A DNA stretch of 64,000 nucleotides from Nonomuraea angiospora (GTDB lineage Bacteria > Actinomycetota > Actinomycetes > Streptosporangiales > Streptosporangiaceae): positions 2,976,001 to 3,040,000 of the forward strand of contig NZ_JADBEK010000001.1 of assembly GCF_014873145.1 (NCBI RefSeq), read 5' to 3'. Of this stretch, positions 18,756 through 27,540 are shown piece after piece (positions within the stretch are counted from its first letter, which is position 1; the number at the start of each line of letters is the position of its first letter). The position numbers were made by a program, and so were the translations under genes. The notes under the pieces are model-generated. The model ran no database searches and was not told the origin of the DNA. It saw nothing but the letters and a program-made list of their open reading frames with translations.

Positions 18756-19097
18756 TCAGCGCAGAGCGCGCAGGTGCTCGGGTCTCACGGGGTCGGTGGC
18801 GTCGTCGAAGTCGTGGTGTCTGGACAGCCACTTCTTTACGTAGGGGCAGACGGCCACGATGCGGTGCCCCGCCTGGACGCTGGTGCTCAGTGCGGTGCGA
18901 GTAAGAATGCCAGCGAGACCGCGGCCTTCGAATTCGTCGAAGACCACGGTGTGGTAGAAGATCCGCTGTGGTACCGGTGCCGCTCCGAGATCCTTGTACA
19001 TGGAGAACCCGGCATGGGCGCCCTCGACGAGGATGTCGAAGCGGCCCTTCTCGGGGTTGTCGCGAACGGTGACGCCCTGCTGGTTCTGATCATTCAT
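18756..19097 (-). CDS. Small GNAT acetyltransferase (YjdJ/COG2388-like)
   Basis: The 113-residue protein contains IFYHTVVFDEFEGRGLAGIL, the acetyl-CoA binding segment, and a C-terminal IVAVCPYVKKWLSRHHDF. This is the compact GCN5-related N-acetyltransferase type with a conserved Cys-Pro-(Tyr/Phe) near the end. The substrate is unknown. The start at 19097 sits after GAGAGGACA; a longer in-frame ORF to 19268 adds a non-conserved Arg-rich leader. Confidence 0.85.
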   Translation of the reverse strand: MNDQNQQGVTVRDNPEKGRFDILVEGAHAGFSMYKDLGAAPVPQRIFYHTVVFDEFEGRGLAGILTRTALSTSVQAGHRIVAVCPYVKKWLSRHHDFDDATDPVRPEHLRALR

Positions 19098-19385
19098 CGC
19101 TGTTGTCCTCTCGGTCGTTGGCGGGTTCTGATCTCGGCGCTGAAAGGCCCGGGTCAAGGAGGCGCGCGGTGGAATCGGCCGGAACGGACCGAGGTCTGGC
19201 CGGTGCGGATCAGATGCCACCCGTTCCAGGAGCCGCCCCCTGTCGCTGGTCGTCACGTGTCGGCGCATCGGGTTGACCGTCGTCGAGCGACGTGATGATG
19301 CGTGCGGGGGTGGCGCGGCGCACGCTCGGCCAGCTCGCTGACAGAGAGGACCTCGATGTCCGCGCCGGCGAGAGTCTGGCTCGTC

Positions 19386-19828
19386 TCAGCGGATGTTGCG
19401 TCGCACCGCCTCCGGAATCGGGGTGTCCCCGGTGTTGAGCTCGAGGATCTGGCGGCCGATCCGCGGCTCGTGTATCAGGGCGGCCAGGGTCTCGGCGACA
19501 TCCGCGCGGGGGATCTGGCCGTGGAGTTCCGCTGGACCGAGCGACACGACGCCGGTCCCGGGATCGTCGGTGAGCGGAGACGGGCGCAAGATCAGCCAGT
19601 CCAGGCCGCTGCGGGCCACGACGACCTCGGCGTCCGTCAGCGCGGACGCGAGATCCATCGAGCTCATGAGGGCGAGGTCACCGACGACCGCGTCGATCCC
19701 CTCAGCGGCGAGAACATCCTGCTGCTCCTCCCTGCGCACGAGTCCGCCCACCTCGTCACCGTGGGATCGAAGCGCCCTCGCGAGCAGCCCTCCAGTTTTC
19801 CCGCGATTCCGATGACGAACACGTTCAC
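19386..19828 (-). pseudogene. NmrA/SDR-type NAD(P)-binding protein, decayed
   Basis: The N-terminus MNVFVIGIAGK is in one frame, and the continuation TGGLLARALRSHGDEVGGLVR lies one frame over; a single lost A in the AAAA run near 19795 explains it. Downstream, ALTDAEVVV joins directly to ARSGLDWLILRPSPLTDDPG, whereas intact relatives have about 80 residues between these motifs. There is therefore also an internal deletion. The C-terminal half (GPAELHGQIPRADVAETLAALIHEP) is well conserved. The gene is not functional as read. Confidence 0.75.
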
Positions 19829-19845
19829 TGCGATCTCACTTTCCT

Positions 19846-20286
19846 TCACTCGACCGTGCCTGCGTCGTTGCGGACGCCGGTCACCGGTCCTTCCCGCGTC
19901 GCGACGAGTTCCGAGGGCCGCGGATCGTCCCCGCCGGCAACGCGTACCTGTGGCGCCGGATAGGCCAGCACCGCGGCGCCGCACACCACGACCGCCGCCA
20001 CCAGCCACGCACCCACCCGGAGGAGGACACCGCGTCTCGGCCACCACTTCGCGGTCACCACGAGCGCGGCGAACAGCAAGGCGACCAGGCTCCAGCCCCA
20101 CCACGGGCTACGGTTGAGCCACAGGAGGAGTGAGGCGAGGACCGCCAGGAGAGCCGGCGACACCCAGGACCATGCCGAAGGCCTCGGCGCGTTTCCGCGG
20201 GGCGCGACCTTTCGGGCCTCCCGTGCGGCGGTCGTGTCCGCGCCCTCCTCCCTGTCGGGTTGGCGACCGCTTTGGCGGGTGTTCAT
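19846..20286 (-). CDS. Predicted three-helix membrane protein, unknown function
   Basis: The 146-residue protein has a basic cytoplasmic N-terminus (about 1-35), then SWVSPALLAVLASLLLWL, GWSLVALLFAALVVTA and VGAWLVAAVVVCGAAVLAY as membrane segments, followed by an acidic outside tail. No family is recognised. The ATG overlaps the stop of the upstream 47-residue gene (ATGA), so the pair is translationally coupled and probably works together in the membrane. Confidence 0.6.
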   Translation of the reverse strand: MNTRQSGRQPDREEGADTTAAREARKVAPRGNAPRPSAWSWVSPALLAVLASLLLWLNRSPWWGWSLVALLFAALVVTAKWWPRRGVLLRVGAWLVAAVVVCGAAVLAYPAPQVRVAGGDDPRPSELVATREGPVTGVRNDAGTVE

Positions 20287-20426
20287 GCGACCTCGATCGC
20301 GGTGACGACGCCGGTCGCGGCCATGGTGAGCAGGGCTGCCCACAGCGCGACGATCAAGGGCTGAACGAACTCTGGCACCTGTGCGACGAGGTCCTGGAGC
20401 CACTCGTAGGGGTTGGAACCTGACAT
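20283..20426 (-). CDS. 47-residue single-pass membrane protein
   Basis: MSGSNPYEWLQDLVAQV is followed by one hydrophobic helix (PLIVALWAALLTMAATGVV). AAGAGACACCC precedes the ATG at 20426. It is coupled to the next membrane protein by a 4-base overlap. No known family; it resembles small accessory or holin-like membrane peptides only in size. Confidence 0.5.
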   Translation of the reverse strand: MSGSNPYEWLQDLVAQVPEFVQPLIVALWAALLTMAATGVVTAIEVA

Positions 20427-20503
20427 GGGTGTCTCTTTCGTTCGAGGGCGAGGTCGGCGCCCGGATGGTCGTGTCCGCTCGGTGCCGACCAAGCAGGTGC
20501 CGG

Positions 20504-21436
20504 CTACGTGGAGGGCCGGCTCTTCAGGGCGAGGCGGGAGGTTGCGCGGTCAGCGACGCGCCCTCGCAGAACCTCGAGCTTCTCCCCCAGGCTGCCGATC
20601 GCGAGCGAGAGGTGTCCCTGTCCTGGTTCAAGGTGTGGCACGGCCGTGGGCAGGTGCTCGGCCAGCCACTGGCCGTGCGCTACCGGGACCATCCGGTCCA
20701 CGGTGCCGTGCCACAGCTCGATCGGCGCGGTGACGGCGTCGAGGCCGAAACCCCACGGGCTGGTGAGCGCGGCCAGATCCGCGATCCAACCCTCGTCTCC
20801 TCGGGACAGGCCGTGGTCCATGTTGGCCGCGTTGTCCGCGCCGAACTCGGCGGTCAGTACATCCAGGTCCACCGGGGGCAGCAAGGAGGCCATCTCGGTC
20901 GCGACATCTGCCGACGCGTGGCCCCGAACCGCCGACGCCATCCGTCCCACGAGTTCGCGCATCGCCGGTTCGCCGTGTCCGGCCATCCCGAACTGTGCGA
21001 CGTTCTGTGCCCCCATGCCCTTGATGTAGTCGAGGCCCTCGGCGTCGAACGGCGCGAACGAGGCGATGAGCAGCACGCCCTCGACGCTCTCAGGGGCGAC
21101 CGCCGCGCTGGCCAGCGCATGCGGCCCGCCGGCGGACCACCCGGCAACGAGGTAGCGGGTGACGCCAAGGTGGGTGAGCAGGAAGGCGCAATCAGCGGCG
21201 GTGTCGGCGACAGTCCGGCCGGCGGCGGGGCTCGATGCGCCGTATCCCGCCCTCGAGTACGTGATGATCCGGAACCCGCGCTCTGTCATCGAACCCAGGA
21301 CCGCGTCCATCGGGACAGCCGAGCCCGGCATGCCGTGGTGGAACAGGACGACCGGGCCTGTGTTCGGTCCTGGCACTTCGTACTCGAGATCGCGCCCATC
21401 GGGCAGCCGCAAAAGTGGCACTGGAATCTCCGTCAC
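20504..21436 (-). CDS. Alpha/beta hydrolase
   Basis: The 310-residue hydrolase-fold enzyme carries the oxyanion element LFHHGMPGSAVPM, the YSRAGYGASSP strand-loop, the nucleophile elbow VAGWSAGGPHALA (Ser in GWSAGG), an acid in WHGTVDRMVPV and the catalytic His in PGQGHLSLA. These fit prolyl-aminopeptidase/epoxide-hydrolase-like esterases; the substrate is unknown. Its start overlaps the 3' end of the isochorismatase-like remnant. That remnant once preceded it, so the two may have formed an operon before decay. Confidence 0.9.
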   Translation of the reverse strand: MTEIPVPLLRLPDGRDLEYEVPGPNTGPVVLFHHGMPGSAVPMDAVLGSMTERGFRIITYSRAGYGASSPAAGRTVADTAADCAFLLTHLGVTRYLVAGWSAGGPHALASAAVAPESVEGVLLIASFAPFDAEGLDYIKGMGAQNVAQFGMAGHGEPAMRELVGRMASAVRGHASADVATEMASLLPPVDLDVLTAEFGADNAANMDHGLSRGDEGWIADLAALTSPWGFGLDAVTAPIELWHGTVDRMVPVAHGQWLAEHLPTAVPHLEPGQGHLSLAIGSLGEKLEVLRGRVADRATSRLALKSRPST

Positions 21437-21761
21437 CTTCTGGGATCGAACAGAACGTGGTCAAGGTCGCACCGCTCGGCGCACCACCAGGAGGCGGCCT
21501 GGAGCACCGGCCCGAGCGCGTTGGTCGTCGACTCACGGGCCCAGTCGCGCTGCCACTCGCCGGACACCGCCATCCAGGTGATGGGCACCACGCCGGCCTG
21601 CTCCATGCGGCGCACCGCCATGTCGTGCGCCTCGGCACTGACCCCGCCGCAGGCGTCGGTGACGACGAAGACGTCGTAACCCTCACCCAGCGCCTGGATG
21701 GCGGGCATGGCTCCTCAGGGGTGAGCAGTGCCTCGAGCCCGACCTTGGCGGTACGCGTCAC
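21433..21761 (-). pseudogene. Internally deleted copy of the YcaC-like isochorismatase gene
   Basis: The first 14 residues (MTRTAKVGLEALLTPEE) and the upstream DNA match the intact gene at 12599-13261. The sequence then jumps, out of frame, to the part starting at MPAIQALGEGYDVFVVTDA, losing about 107 codons including the catalytic Asp, Lys and Cys. The remaining 3' half is over 90 percent identical by eye up to GPVLQ, after which the two diverge. It cannot encode an active hydrolase. Confidence 0.85.
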
Positions 21762-21901
21762 GATGATCCTTCTGCGTGATGGGTTGAACGTTCGATGGTG
21801 AGGCTCAGAGCTCGACGGGCGGGCCGGAGCCTCTCCCGTGGCGTCACACGACGCTATGGCGGCCGCCCGGCGGGCGTCCAAGACTTGTCTCGAGGCCTGG
21901 C

Positions 21902-21918
21902 GATAGAATCTGTCTATC
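21902..21918. promoter_or_regulatory. Perfect LysR-type dyad GATAG-N7-CTATC
   Basis: This inverted repeat lies at the start of the decayed LysR copy and corresponds to the weaker box at 11821-11836. It could still bind the intact LysR protein made from 10894-11829. Confidence 0.45.
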
Positions 21919-22241
21919 GATATCAGCCCACGCATCCTGCGCTACTTCCTGGCCGTGGCCGAAGAGCTCCCTTCGGCCGTGCAGCCATGCGCCTCTACAT
22001 TTCCCAGCCGTCCCTGAGTCCTCAGATCCGCAAGCTCGAGGAGACCCTCGAAACCCCGCTCTTCGTGCGTTCGAGCCGCCGGGTGCAGCTCACCGCCGCA
22101 GGCCGGACGCTCCTTGAGGAGACGCCGAAAGCGCCGGCCGCGCTGGAGCAAGCCGTGCAGCTCAATAGGGTGGACGAGGCACGGGACACTAGCTGCTGCC
22201 GGCCGCATTCGCGGCGGTCGACGCGCTCAGGGCATTACTGA
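21910..22241 (+). pseudogene. Decayed 5' fragment of a LysR-type regulator
   Basis: The DNA reads SIDISPRILRYFLAVAEEL, then a small deletion shifts frame, and AAMRLYISQPSLSPQIRKLEETLETPLFVRSS follows. This is nearly identical to the HTH of the intact LysR protein at 10894-11829. The match ends around 22165 (ALEQAVQLNRV), and the effector-binding domain is absent. The equivalent of the TTG start is CTG. Orientation is opposite to the intact copy. Confidence 0.85.
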
Positions 22242-22329
22242 TGACGGTGATCTCGCCCTCGAGCGGCAGCAGCGCAGCCATCGCCTTGCGCAGCAGGGCT
22301 TCGTCGTCGGCGAGTACCACCGTGGTCAT
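22189..22329 (-). pseudogene. N-terminal stump of a response regulator (DesR/NarL-like)
   Basis: Only 46 codons remain. MTTVVLADDEALLRKAMAAL is a typical receiver-domain start with the acidic pair; LPLEGEITVISNALSAST follows, and then a stop before the phospho-acceptor aspartate. It overlaps the upstream kinase remnant by 4 bases (ATGA), preserving the original coupled layout. Confidence 0.75.
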
Positions 22330-22935
22330 CGGTTCTCCTGTGCTTCGGAACGTCGGTGCGGCAGGGTCGCGGCGGTCAGTAACCGTCCATCGTCCTGCTC
22401 GACCGTCAGTTCACCGCCATCGCCGGCGACGCGTTGCCGCAGGGCGGCCAGCCCCCCGGAGTTCGGGCAGTGGTGCGCGCTGGGCGCCGTCGTTGACGAT
22501 GGTGATGCTCCTCGCCGACAGGGTGATCCGCACGCGCGTCGCCTGGGCGTGGCGAAGGATGTTGGTGGTCGTCTCGCGGAGGACCTGGCCCAGCAGTTCG
22601 CTCGCGTCCTGGTCGACGTCGGCCTCGCGGTTGACACGCACCCTGATGCCGGCGGCCTCGAAGAGGTTCCGCGCGTTCTCCAACTCGGCGGACAGGTTGA
22701 GCCGTCGTTGTGCGTAGGTGACGGCCAGACAGGAGAGCGCGACGCGCAGCACCTCACCCGCCGCCCACCGCGTGAAGCAGACCATGGTCGCCACCACACC
22801 GGTGCCGAGGATGACGGCCTCCCACCAGGACCGGGCGTAGACCGCCACCGAGATCGCCCCGGCCACGGCGAGCAACGGCAGGAACATGGTGAGGTTGAGC
22901 TTGCGGAGCTGTCCCTGCGCAGGCTCGGTGTCCAT
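22326..22935 (-). pseudogene. DesK-like sensor kinase, decayed
   Basis: The N-terminus has two to three membrane helices (about residues 12-65). The frame then passes from AVTYAQRRLNLSAELEN directly to a HATPase region (LGQVLRETTTNILRHAQATRVRITL, VNDGAQ). The HisKA_3 helix with the phospho-accepting His is missing. A frameshift around 22460-22480 puts the end of the ATPase domain (NSGGLAALRQRVAGDGGEL) in another frame. Together with the regulator stump this is a dead two-component pair. Confidence 0.75.
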
Positions 22936-23360
22936 GGGTGGCTCCCCAGGATCGAACGGCAGGGGTCTGCTCCTCAGCATCGTTCAGCTCCGGCGGTGGG
23001 CACTAGTGACACCGCGTCGCGTCTTCCCCCCGAACAATGTCATGCGAACTGATGACGTGGGTCGCACTGGCGATCGTCCACTCAGGTCGCTGAGGTTGAG
23101 AGTATGACACCAGCAATCCGCGTTGACCGGAGGGACCTGGCTGTTCTCGTCGCCACCGTGATGGCGTTGACCCCGGCGACAGCGTCGGCGAAGACGCCGG
23201 GCCCGCCGAGGTGGGGTGCGTGCCCGGCGGACGTCGCCAAGCCCGGGGCTTGGAGCATTCGGTCATCGGACGTGGACTGGTCGGCGAGGTAGAGCCGTCT
23301 CGCTCGAAGCGCCAACTCTGCGCCAGCGTGAGCGGCGCAGCCGAGCACAGGATGCCTCCT
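22936..23360. other. Intergenic stretch without a supported gene
   Basis: About 425 bases lie between the dead kinase start and the AraC gene end. Short frames on both strands (for example GVFADAVAGVNAITVATRTA on minus) have no clear start, ribosome site or family, and may be gene debris. Confidence 0.4.
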
Positions 23361-24311
23361 TCAACTTCCGTTCGCGGCCGAGCGCGGTGACTGCCGTGCC
23401 TGGTTCCGGAACTGTGCGGGCGATGAGCCGACCACGCGGCGGAACGCGGTGCTGAACGCGCTCTCGGACCGGTAGCCCGTGGCCCGCGCGAGCTCGGAGA
23501 TCGACAAAGTGTCGCGGGTGAGGGCGTCGCGCGCGAGGCTCATGCGCCATTGGATCAGGTACTCCAACGGCGGGACCCCGACGTGGCTCTTGAAGGCCTG
23601 GGCGAACGCGGAACGCGACATGTGGCTGATCTCGGCGAGCTCCTTGAGGCTCCAGGAGTGGGCCACGTCCGCGTGCACGGCACGCAGGGCGGCACCGATG
23701 CCGTCCTCGTTCAGGGCGCCCAGCCAGCCGGTGGGCCGGTCTGTCTGGCCGGCGTGAGCACGCAGCATGTGCACGAGCAGGATCTGTGCGAGGTGGTTCT
23801 GCACCAGCGGGCCGCCGGCGGCGGCGACCCCGACCTCGGTGGCCAGGAGATCGATCAGCTGCGCGAGCCGCCTGCCATGAGGATCGGCCACGCGGACGAT
23901 CACGAGCGGCGGCAGAAGATCGGTCAGGAGGGCCGCGTTCCTGTCGTCGAACGCGATGTGCCCGACGCAGAGGTAGAGGTCCTCCTCGGACTCCGGGCCG
24001 ATCCGCACGAACCCGTCTTCGGCACCCGCCCACACCGGCGCCGCAGGGCGCGGGCTCGCGTCGAGCGTGCTGGCCAGGACGTAAGGCGGGGGGTTGCCCA
24101 GCATGAAGGTGTCACCCTCCTGCAGGAGCACCGGCTCGTGCCCTTCGAGGATCAACCAGCACGTGCCGCGCACGAGGCCGCCGATCCGCACGTGCAGGAA
24201 CGTGTCGAAGCGCAAAGCCCACTCTCCCGCGGCCCGGAGGCTGGGTCCGATCACCGTGCGGGGCCTGAGCAGGCCGATCGCGTCAGCCACTGGATCCCGA
24301 AATCCGAGCAC
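23361..24311 (-). CDS. AraC-family transcriptional regulator (cupin_6 N-terminal)
   Basis: The 316-residue protein has an N-terminal cupin-like ligand/oligomerisation domain (about 1-185; GGLVRGTCWLILEGHEPVLLQEGDTFML) and a C-terminal AraC DNA-binding domain with two HTH motifs (about 205-305). These include WSLKELAEISHMSRSAFAQAF and LSISELARATGYRSESAFS, then FRRVVGSSPAQFR. Such AraC proteins often repress or activate a divergently transcribed reductase gene; an SDR gene begins at 24434. The start MLGFRDPVADAIGLLRP is duplicated in truncated form at 16740. Confidence 0.93.
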   Translation of the reverse strand: MLGFRDPVADAIGLLRPRTVIGPSLRAAGEWALRFDTFLHVRIGGLVRGTCWLILEGHEPVLLQEGDTFMLGNPPPYVLASTLDASPRPAAPVWAGAEDGFVRIGPESEEDLYLCVGHIAFDDRNAALLTDLLPPLVIVRVADPHGRRLAQLIDLLATEVGVAAAGGPLVQNHLAQILLVHMLRAHAGQTDRPTGWLGALNEDGIGAALRAVHADVAHSWSLKELAEISHMSRSAFAQAFKSHVGVPPLEYLIQWRMSLARDALTRDTLSISELARATGYRSESAFSTAFRRVVGSSPAQFRNQARQSPRSAANGS

Positions 24312-24433
24312 CGAGCACTCCTCCTGGACGATACGTAAAGAACGCCGGACTCTGCATCATGGATAGTATCCGCGATCTGTCGCAGTATCGATGCCGAAGG
24401 GATCGGTATCGAGAGAGTGATGGAGACACCCAC
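24285..24433. promoter_or_regulatory. AraC-SDR divergent promoter region
   Basis: About 120 bases separate the AraC start from the SDR start. Repeated TATCGA/TCGATA half-sites (CAGTATCGATG, GGTATCGAG) are candidate AraC sites. Much of the segment is duplicated at 16724-16826. Confidence 0.45.
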
Positions 24434-25186
24434 ATGGGACAGCTGGAAGGCAAGACGTCGGTAGTCACCGGGGGCAGCACCGGTATCGGTCTGGCCACCG
24501 CCGTACGGCTGGCGGACGAGGGCGCGTACGTGTTCGTCACCGGCCGGCGCGAGGCCGAACTGGAGGCAGCCGTCAAGACCATCGGAGCAGACCGGGCCAC
24601 CGCGGTCGTCGGCGACATCTCGAAGCCGGAGGACCTGGACCGGCTCTATGAGGCGGTCCGGGCGCGAGGCAAGGGTTTGGACGTGCTCGTGGCGAACGCG
24701 GCGGTCGGTGCGTTCGTGACGCTGGAACAGACCACCGAGGAGCACTTCGACCAGACCTTCGCGGTCAACGTCCGAGGCACCCTGTTCACCGTGAAGAAGG
24801 CGTTGCCGCTGCTCAACGACGGAGCCTCGATCGTCCTGATCGGTTCGACGGCCGGCGACCGTGGAGTAGAGGCTTTCGGCGCGTACGCGGCGTCGAAGGC
24901 GGCCGTCCGGTCCTTCGCGCGGACGTGGTCCAACGAGCTCAAGGACCGCGGCATCCGGGTCAACGTGGTCTCGCCGGCATGGATCGAGACTCCCGGGGGC
25001 ACCGCCGCTTTCGGCGACGAGGAGACCGCCCGGGCCGTCAAGGAGAATGTCGCCGCGACCGTGGCCAAGGGCCGCATGGGTCAGCCTGAGGAGGCCGCCG
25101 CAGTCGTGGCCTTCCTGGCCTCGGAACAGAGCAGCTACGTCGTCGGCGCGAACATCTACGTTGACGGAGGCACGAACCAGATCTGA
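24434..25186 (+). CDS. Short-chain dehydrogenase/reductase (SDR)
   Basis: The 250-residue classical SDR has the cofactor motif VVTGGSTGIGLATAVRLA (TGxxxGIG), VLVANAAVG (NxAG-like), a Ser in IVLIGSTAG, catalytic Tyr-Lys in YAASKAAV, and a C-terminal YVVGANIYVDGGTNQI. The TGRREAEL residues after the second strand favour NADP(H). It probably reduces a small ketone or aldehyde. It is divergent from and probably regulated by the AraC gene. The ATG at 24434 fits the conserved N-terminus; GGAGA lies about 8 bases before it. Confidence 0.94.
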   Translation: MGQLEGKTSVVTGGSTGIGLATAVRLADEGAYVFVTGRREAELEAAVKTIGADRATAVVGDISKPEDLDRLYEAVRARGKGLDVLVANAAVGAFVTLEQTTEEHFDQTFAVNVRGTLFTVKKALPLLNDGASIVLIGSTAGDRGVEAFGAYAASKAAVRSFARTWSNELKDRGIRVNVVSPAWIETPGGTAAFGDEETARAVKENVAATVAKGRMGQPEEAAAVVAFLASEQSSYVVGANIYVDGGTNQI

Positions 25187-25560
25187 GCAGGCACCACACG
25201 ATGGATGGCATCTGAAGCGCCCCAGGTTCTATGCCGCTGCTATCCAGGCGGCGCAGCCACCAACGTCGACGCCGGCGCCGAGATCGACCAGCAGGTCCAC
25301 GGCCCGAGCGGGCTCCTCGGCGAGGAGTCGAGCCGATGCCGCCGAATGGGCTGCCGACCGCGCTGCGCGTTCCGGCCAACGAGGCTGACAACAACCCCGG
25401 TACCAACATCCACAGACCAGATGGCCGGGACAACGTCGGCGTGCCACGCCAACGCACAGCTGGGTATGAGGTGTACGGCATGGCATTGGATCTCCAGCAA
25501 GCGGACGTGCTCCACGACGGGCATGCGGGACGCCTCGTGCGCTGAATCCGGCGCACCGCC
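25187..25560 (-). other. Possible chromosomal gene debris at the left edge of the mobile element
   Basis: Two minus-strand frames look coding-like without forming a gene: PVVEHVRLLEIQCHAVHLIP (about 25545-25470) and LLAEEPARAVDLLVDLGAGVD (about 25330-25260). The second faintly resembles an ankyrin-like repeat end. They could be parts of one gene broken by a frameshift or by insertion of the element. No family is assigned. Confidence 0.3.
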
Positions 25561-27310
25561 CGAGTGTTCGATTCCACACCACCTCACCCCCTCCCGACCA
25601 GGGAGAACAAGGGTGGTGGATGCGGCGAAGGTCATGTACGTATCGAGTGTGTCCCCCCTCGGACACACTTTGGTACATGATCGCCCAAGCTCAGCTTGGG
25701 CGATCACTGCGTTTCGGGCCGGTTCATAGATCAGGCGCAGGCCGAGCTCGCCATAGACCTCGGCCTTGTCCTGCGGGTCCGCAGTGCGAAGTGCCCTGCG
25801 TATGTCTCCGATCGTGGCCACCATCTCGGCTATCTCCTCTTCGGTGAGTCGTTTCGGGATCTTGCTCATCACCTTGTCCAGGCGCATCTGCTCGACCTTC
25901 CGCTTCGCCTCCGTCTCGGCGATCCAGCCGACGACCACAGCCGGATCGCTCCCCGCATCGACGAGGGCGCGGTAAGAGGTCAGCTTTCGCTCACACTCGG
26001 CCACGGCCTGTCGGACGGTTTCAAGTTCTGCCAGGCGGTGGTCGTCGGCGAGCTGAGCACCGGACATCGCGCGGATCGTGCCCGGGCAGGTGTGCGGGAT
26101 CGAAGATCGTGGCCAACCACTCATCCAGTGGCTGGACTATCAGCTCCTCTCTCACATAGACGGAGCGCGGGTGGTCTATCTGGTTGGTCTGCGCGTACTC
26201 GCGTGGGAAGACGCAGCGGTAGTGCGGCTTGCAGTTGTTCCAGCTGCCCTGCATACGCCGCTCACAGATACCGCAGAACAGCAGCCCCCGGAAGACGTAC
26301 GGGCGGGAAGTCCGGCGAGGCTTACGCCCCTCCTGGGCGCGTCCAGGAACCGCCAGCAGCGCCTGAACCTGAGCGAAGGTCTCGTCCTCCACCAGCGCCT
26401 CATGAGCCGCCTGCTGGGACCAGATCCAGTTGTCAGAGTCGTTCCAGCGAAGCTTGGTCATGTGGCCGAGGGCGACGTCGTTGACGTCGATGAGCACCTC
26501 ATCCTTGCGCTGCCGGTTCCAGACCTGCCGACCGGTGTAGCGAGGATTGAGCAGGATCGCCCGGACCGCCGCTTTCGACCAGGCGATCCCGCTGCGATGG
26601 CGGTTTCTGGCCCGGTCGTAGGCCGAGGGGCACAGGATGCCGTCGCGGGTGAGCCCTTCTGCGATGGCGAGTAGTCCCCTGCCCCCAAGAAACTCGGCGA
26701 AGATGCGCTGAACCACAGGGCCGGTGAGCGGATCCGGTTCAAGGCGACGCAGGCGCTTGCCGTCGGCGGCCTTGGCCGGGTTGGGGTGTGGACCGGCATC
26801 GACCAGGCGATAGCCGTACGGTGGACGCCCTCCGAGATAGCGGCCCTCTACCTGGGCGAGCGCGGCCATAGAGGTGCGAACCCGCAGCTTGATGCGATTC
26901 CGCTCCCCCTTACTGATCCCGCCGAACATCGACATGATCAGCTCGTGGGCCTCGTTGACAGGATCGACAGGTCCCCCGACCTCGGGTACCCAGAGCGGGA
27001 CGTCGAAGTGCTCGAACAGCGGGAAGGTCAGTCCGAACTGGTTGCCGTAGAAGGCCCGCTGCGGTTCACCGACCACGACGGCGTCGAACCCTCTTGCGGG
27101 GTTGCTCAGCTCGTCCAGCAGGACCCCGGCCCGTGGCCTGCGTTGCGGCGGGATCGATCGTGACTTGTCGATGTCGAAGAACTCCGCGACGATCACACCG
27201 CCATGGGGCTCGATCAACGCTCGTGACCTGGATAGTTGCCAGTTCCTCGATGAGGTGGGGTCCTGGTTGTCCTCTGTGGACACCCGTCCCCAGAAGGCGA
27301 ACGGGATCAT
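25240..27310 (-). pseudogene. Large serine recombinase/integrase with a +1 frameshift
   Basis: The N-terminal resolvase domain has the catalytic serine in FAFWGRVSTED (S11). The recombinase domain follows (GGRPPYGYRLVDAG, NPRYTGRQVWNRQ), then the zinc-ribbon domain (FCGICERRMQGSW, HYRCVFPREYA). The first frame ends at 26021. The coiled-coil and C-terminal part (LAELETVRQAVAECERKLTS, DKAEVYGELGLRLIYEP) continues in another frame from about 26085. One extra base in the CCCGGG at 26081-26086 explains this. The tail VCPRGDT, frequent at integrase 3' ends, is at about 25655. The downstream part of the frame to 25240 may be read-through into chromosomal DNA. It likely integrated the 25-52 kb element. 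Confidence 0.85.
25679..25705. repeat. Perfect inverted repeat inside the recombinase 3' region
   Basis: GATCGCCCAAGC and GCTTGGGCGATC (25679-25690, 25694-25705) pair perfectly around a three-base loop. A second dyad, GTGTGTCC/GGACACAC, lies nearby at 25648-25667. Their position at the integrase 3' end suggests an attachment-site-proximal element or terminator. Confidence 0.6.
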
Positions 27311-27540
27311 TCAGTGTTCCTCGCTTCCTGCTGGCGTTCTGTCAGCGCGCAGTTGCATTTCAGGAGAATCCGCAGGAGGGCACGAGCCGCTCCGGCGGTC
27401 AGACACGGGCCCTTCTCAGGCACCTCCACTCGCAGTTCGCATCGCTGCCCGCCGATCCCGGACCGCGCGGGCCCTGCAGAGTACGCCTCTGAGCCCGTTT
27501 CCGGAGGCCCTGAGCAGGCCCTTTGTAGCTGGTCAGACAC
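27307..27540 (-). CDS. Small coupled ORF upstream of the recombinase
   Basis: The 77-residue product contains CELRVEVPEKGPCLTAGAAR and ALLRILLKCNCALTERQ. Its GTG start lies inside the last codons of the methyltransferase gene, and its stop overlaps the recombinase start by 4 bases (ATGA). This overlap at both ends is strong evidence that it is a real gene of the operon. It has no domain I recognise; small proteins in this position often precede actinobacterial integrases. Two cysteines (CNC) could bind metal, but that is speculative. Confidence 0.6.
   Translation of the reverse strand: MSDQLQRACSGPPETGSEAYSAGPARSGIGGQRCELRVEVPEKGPCLTAGAARALLRILLKCNCALTERQQEARNTE

Noticed and set aside
25566..25575. 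GTTCGATTCC, resembling a tRNA T-loop at a possible integration site
   Set aside because: The flanks do not form a T-stem or acceptor stem, and no anticodon or D arm is found upstream.
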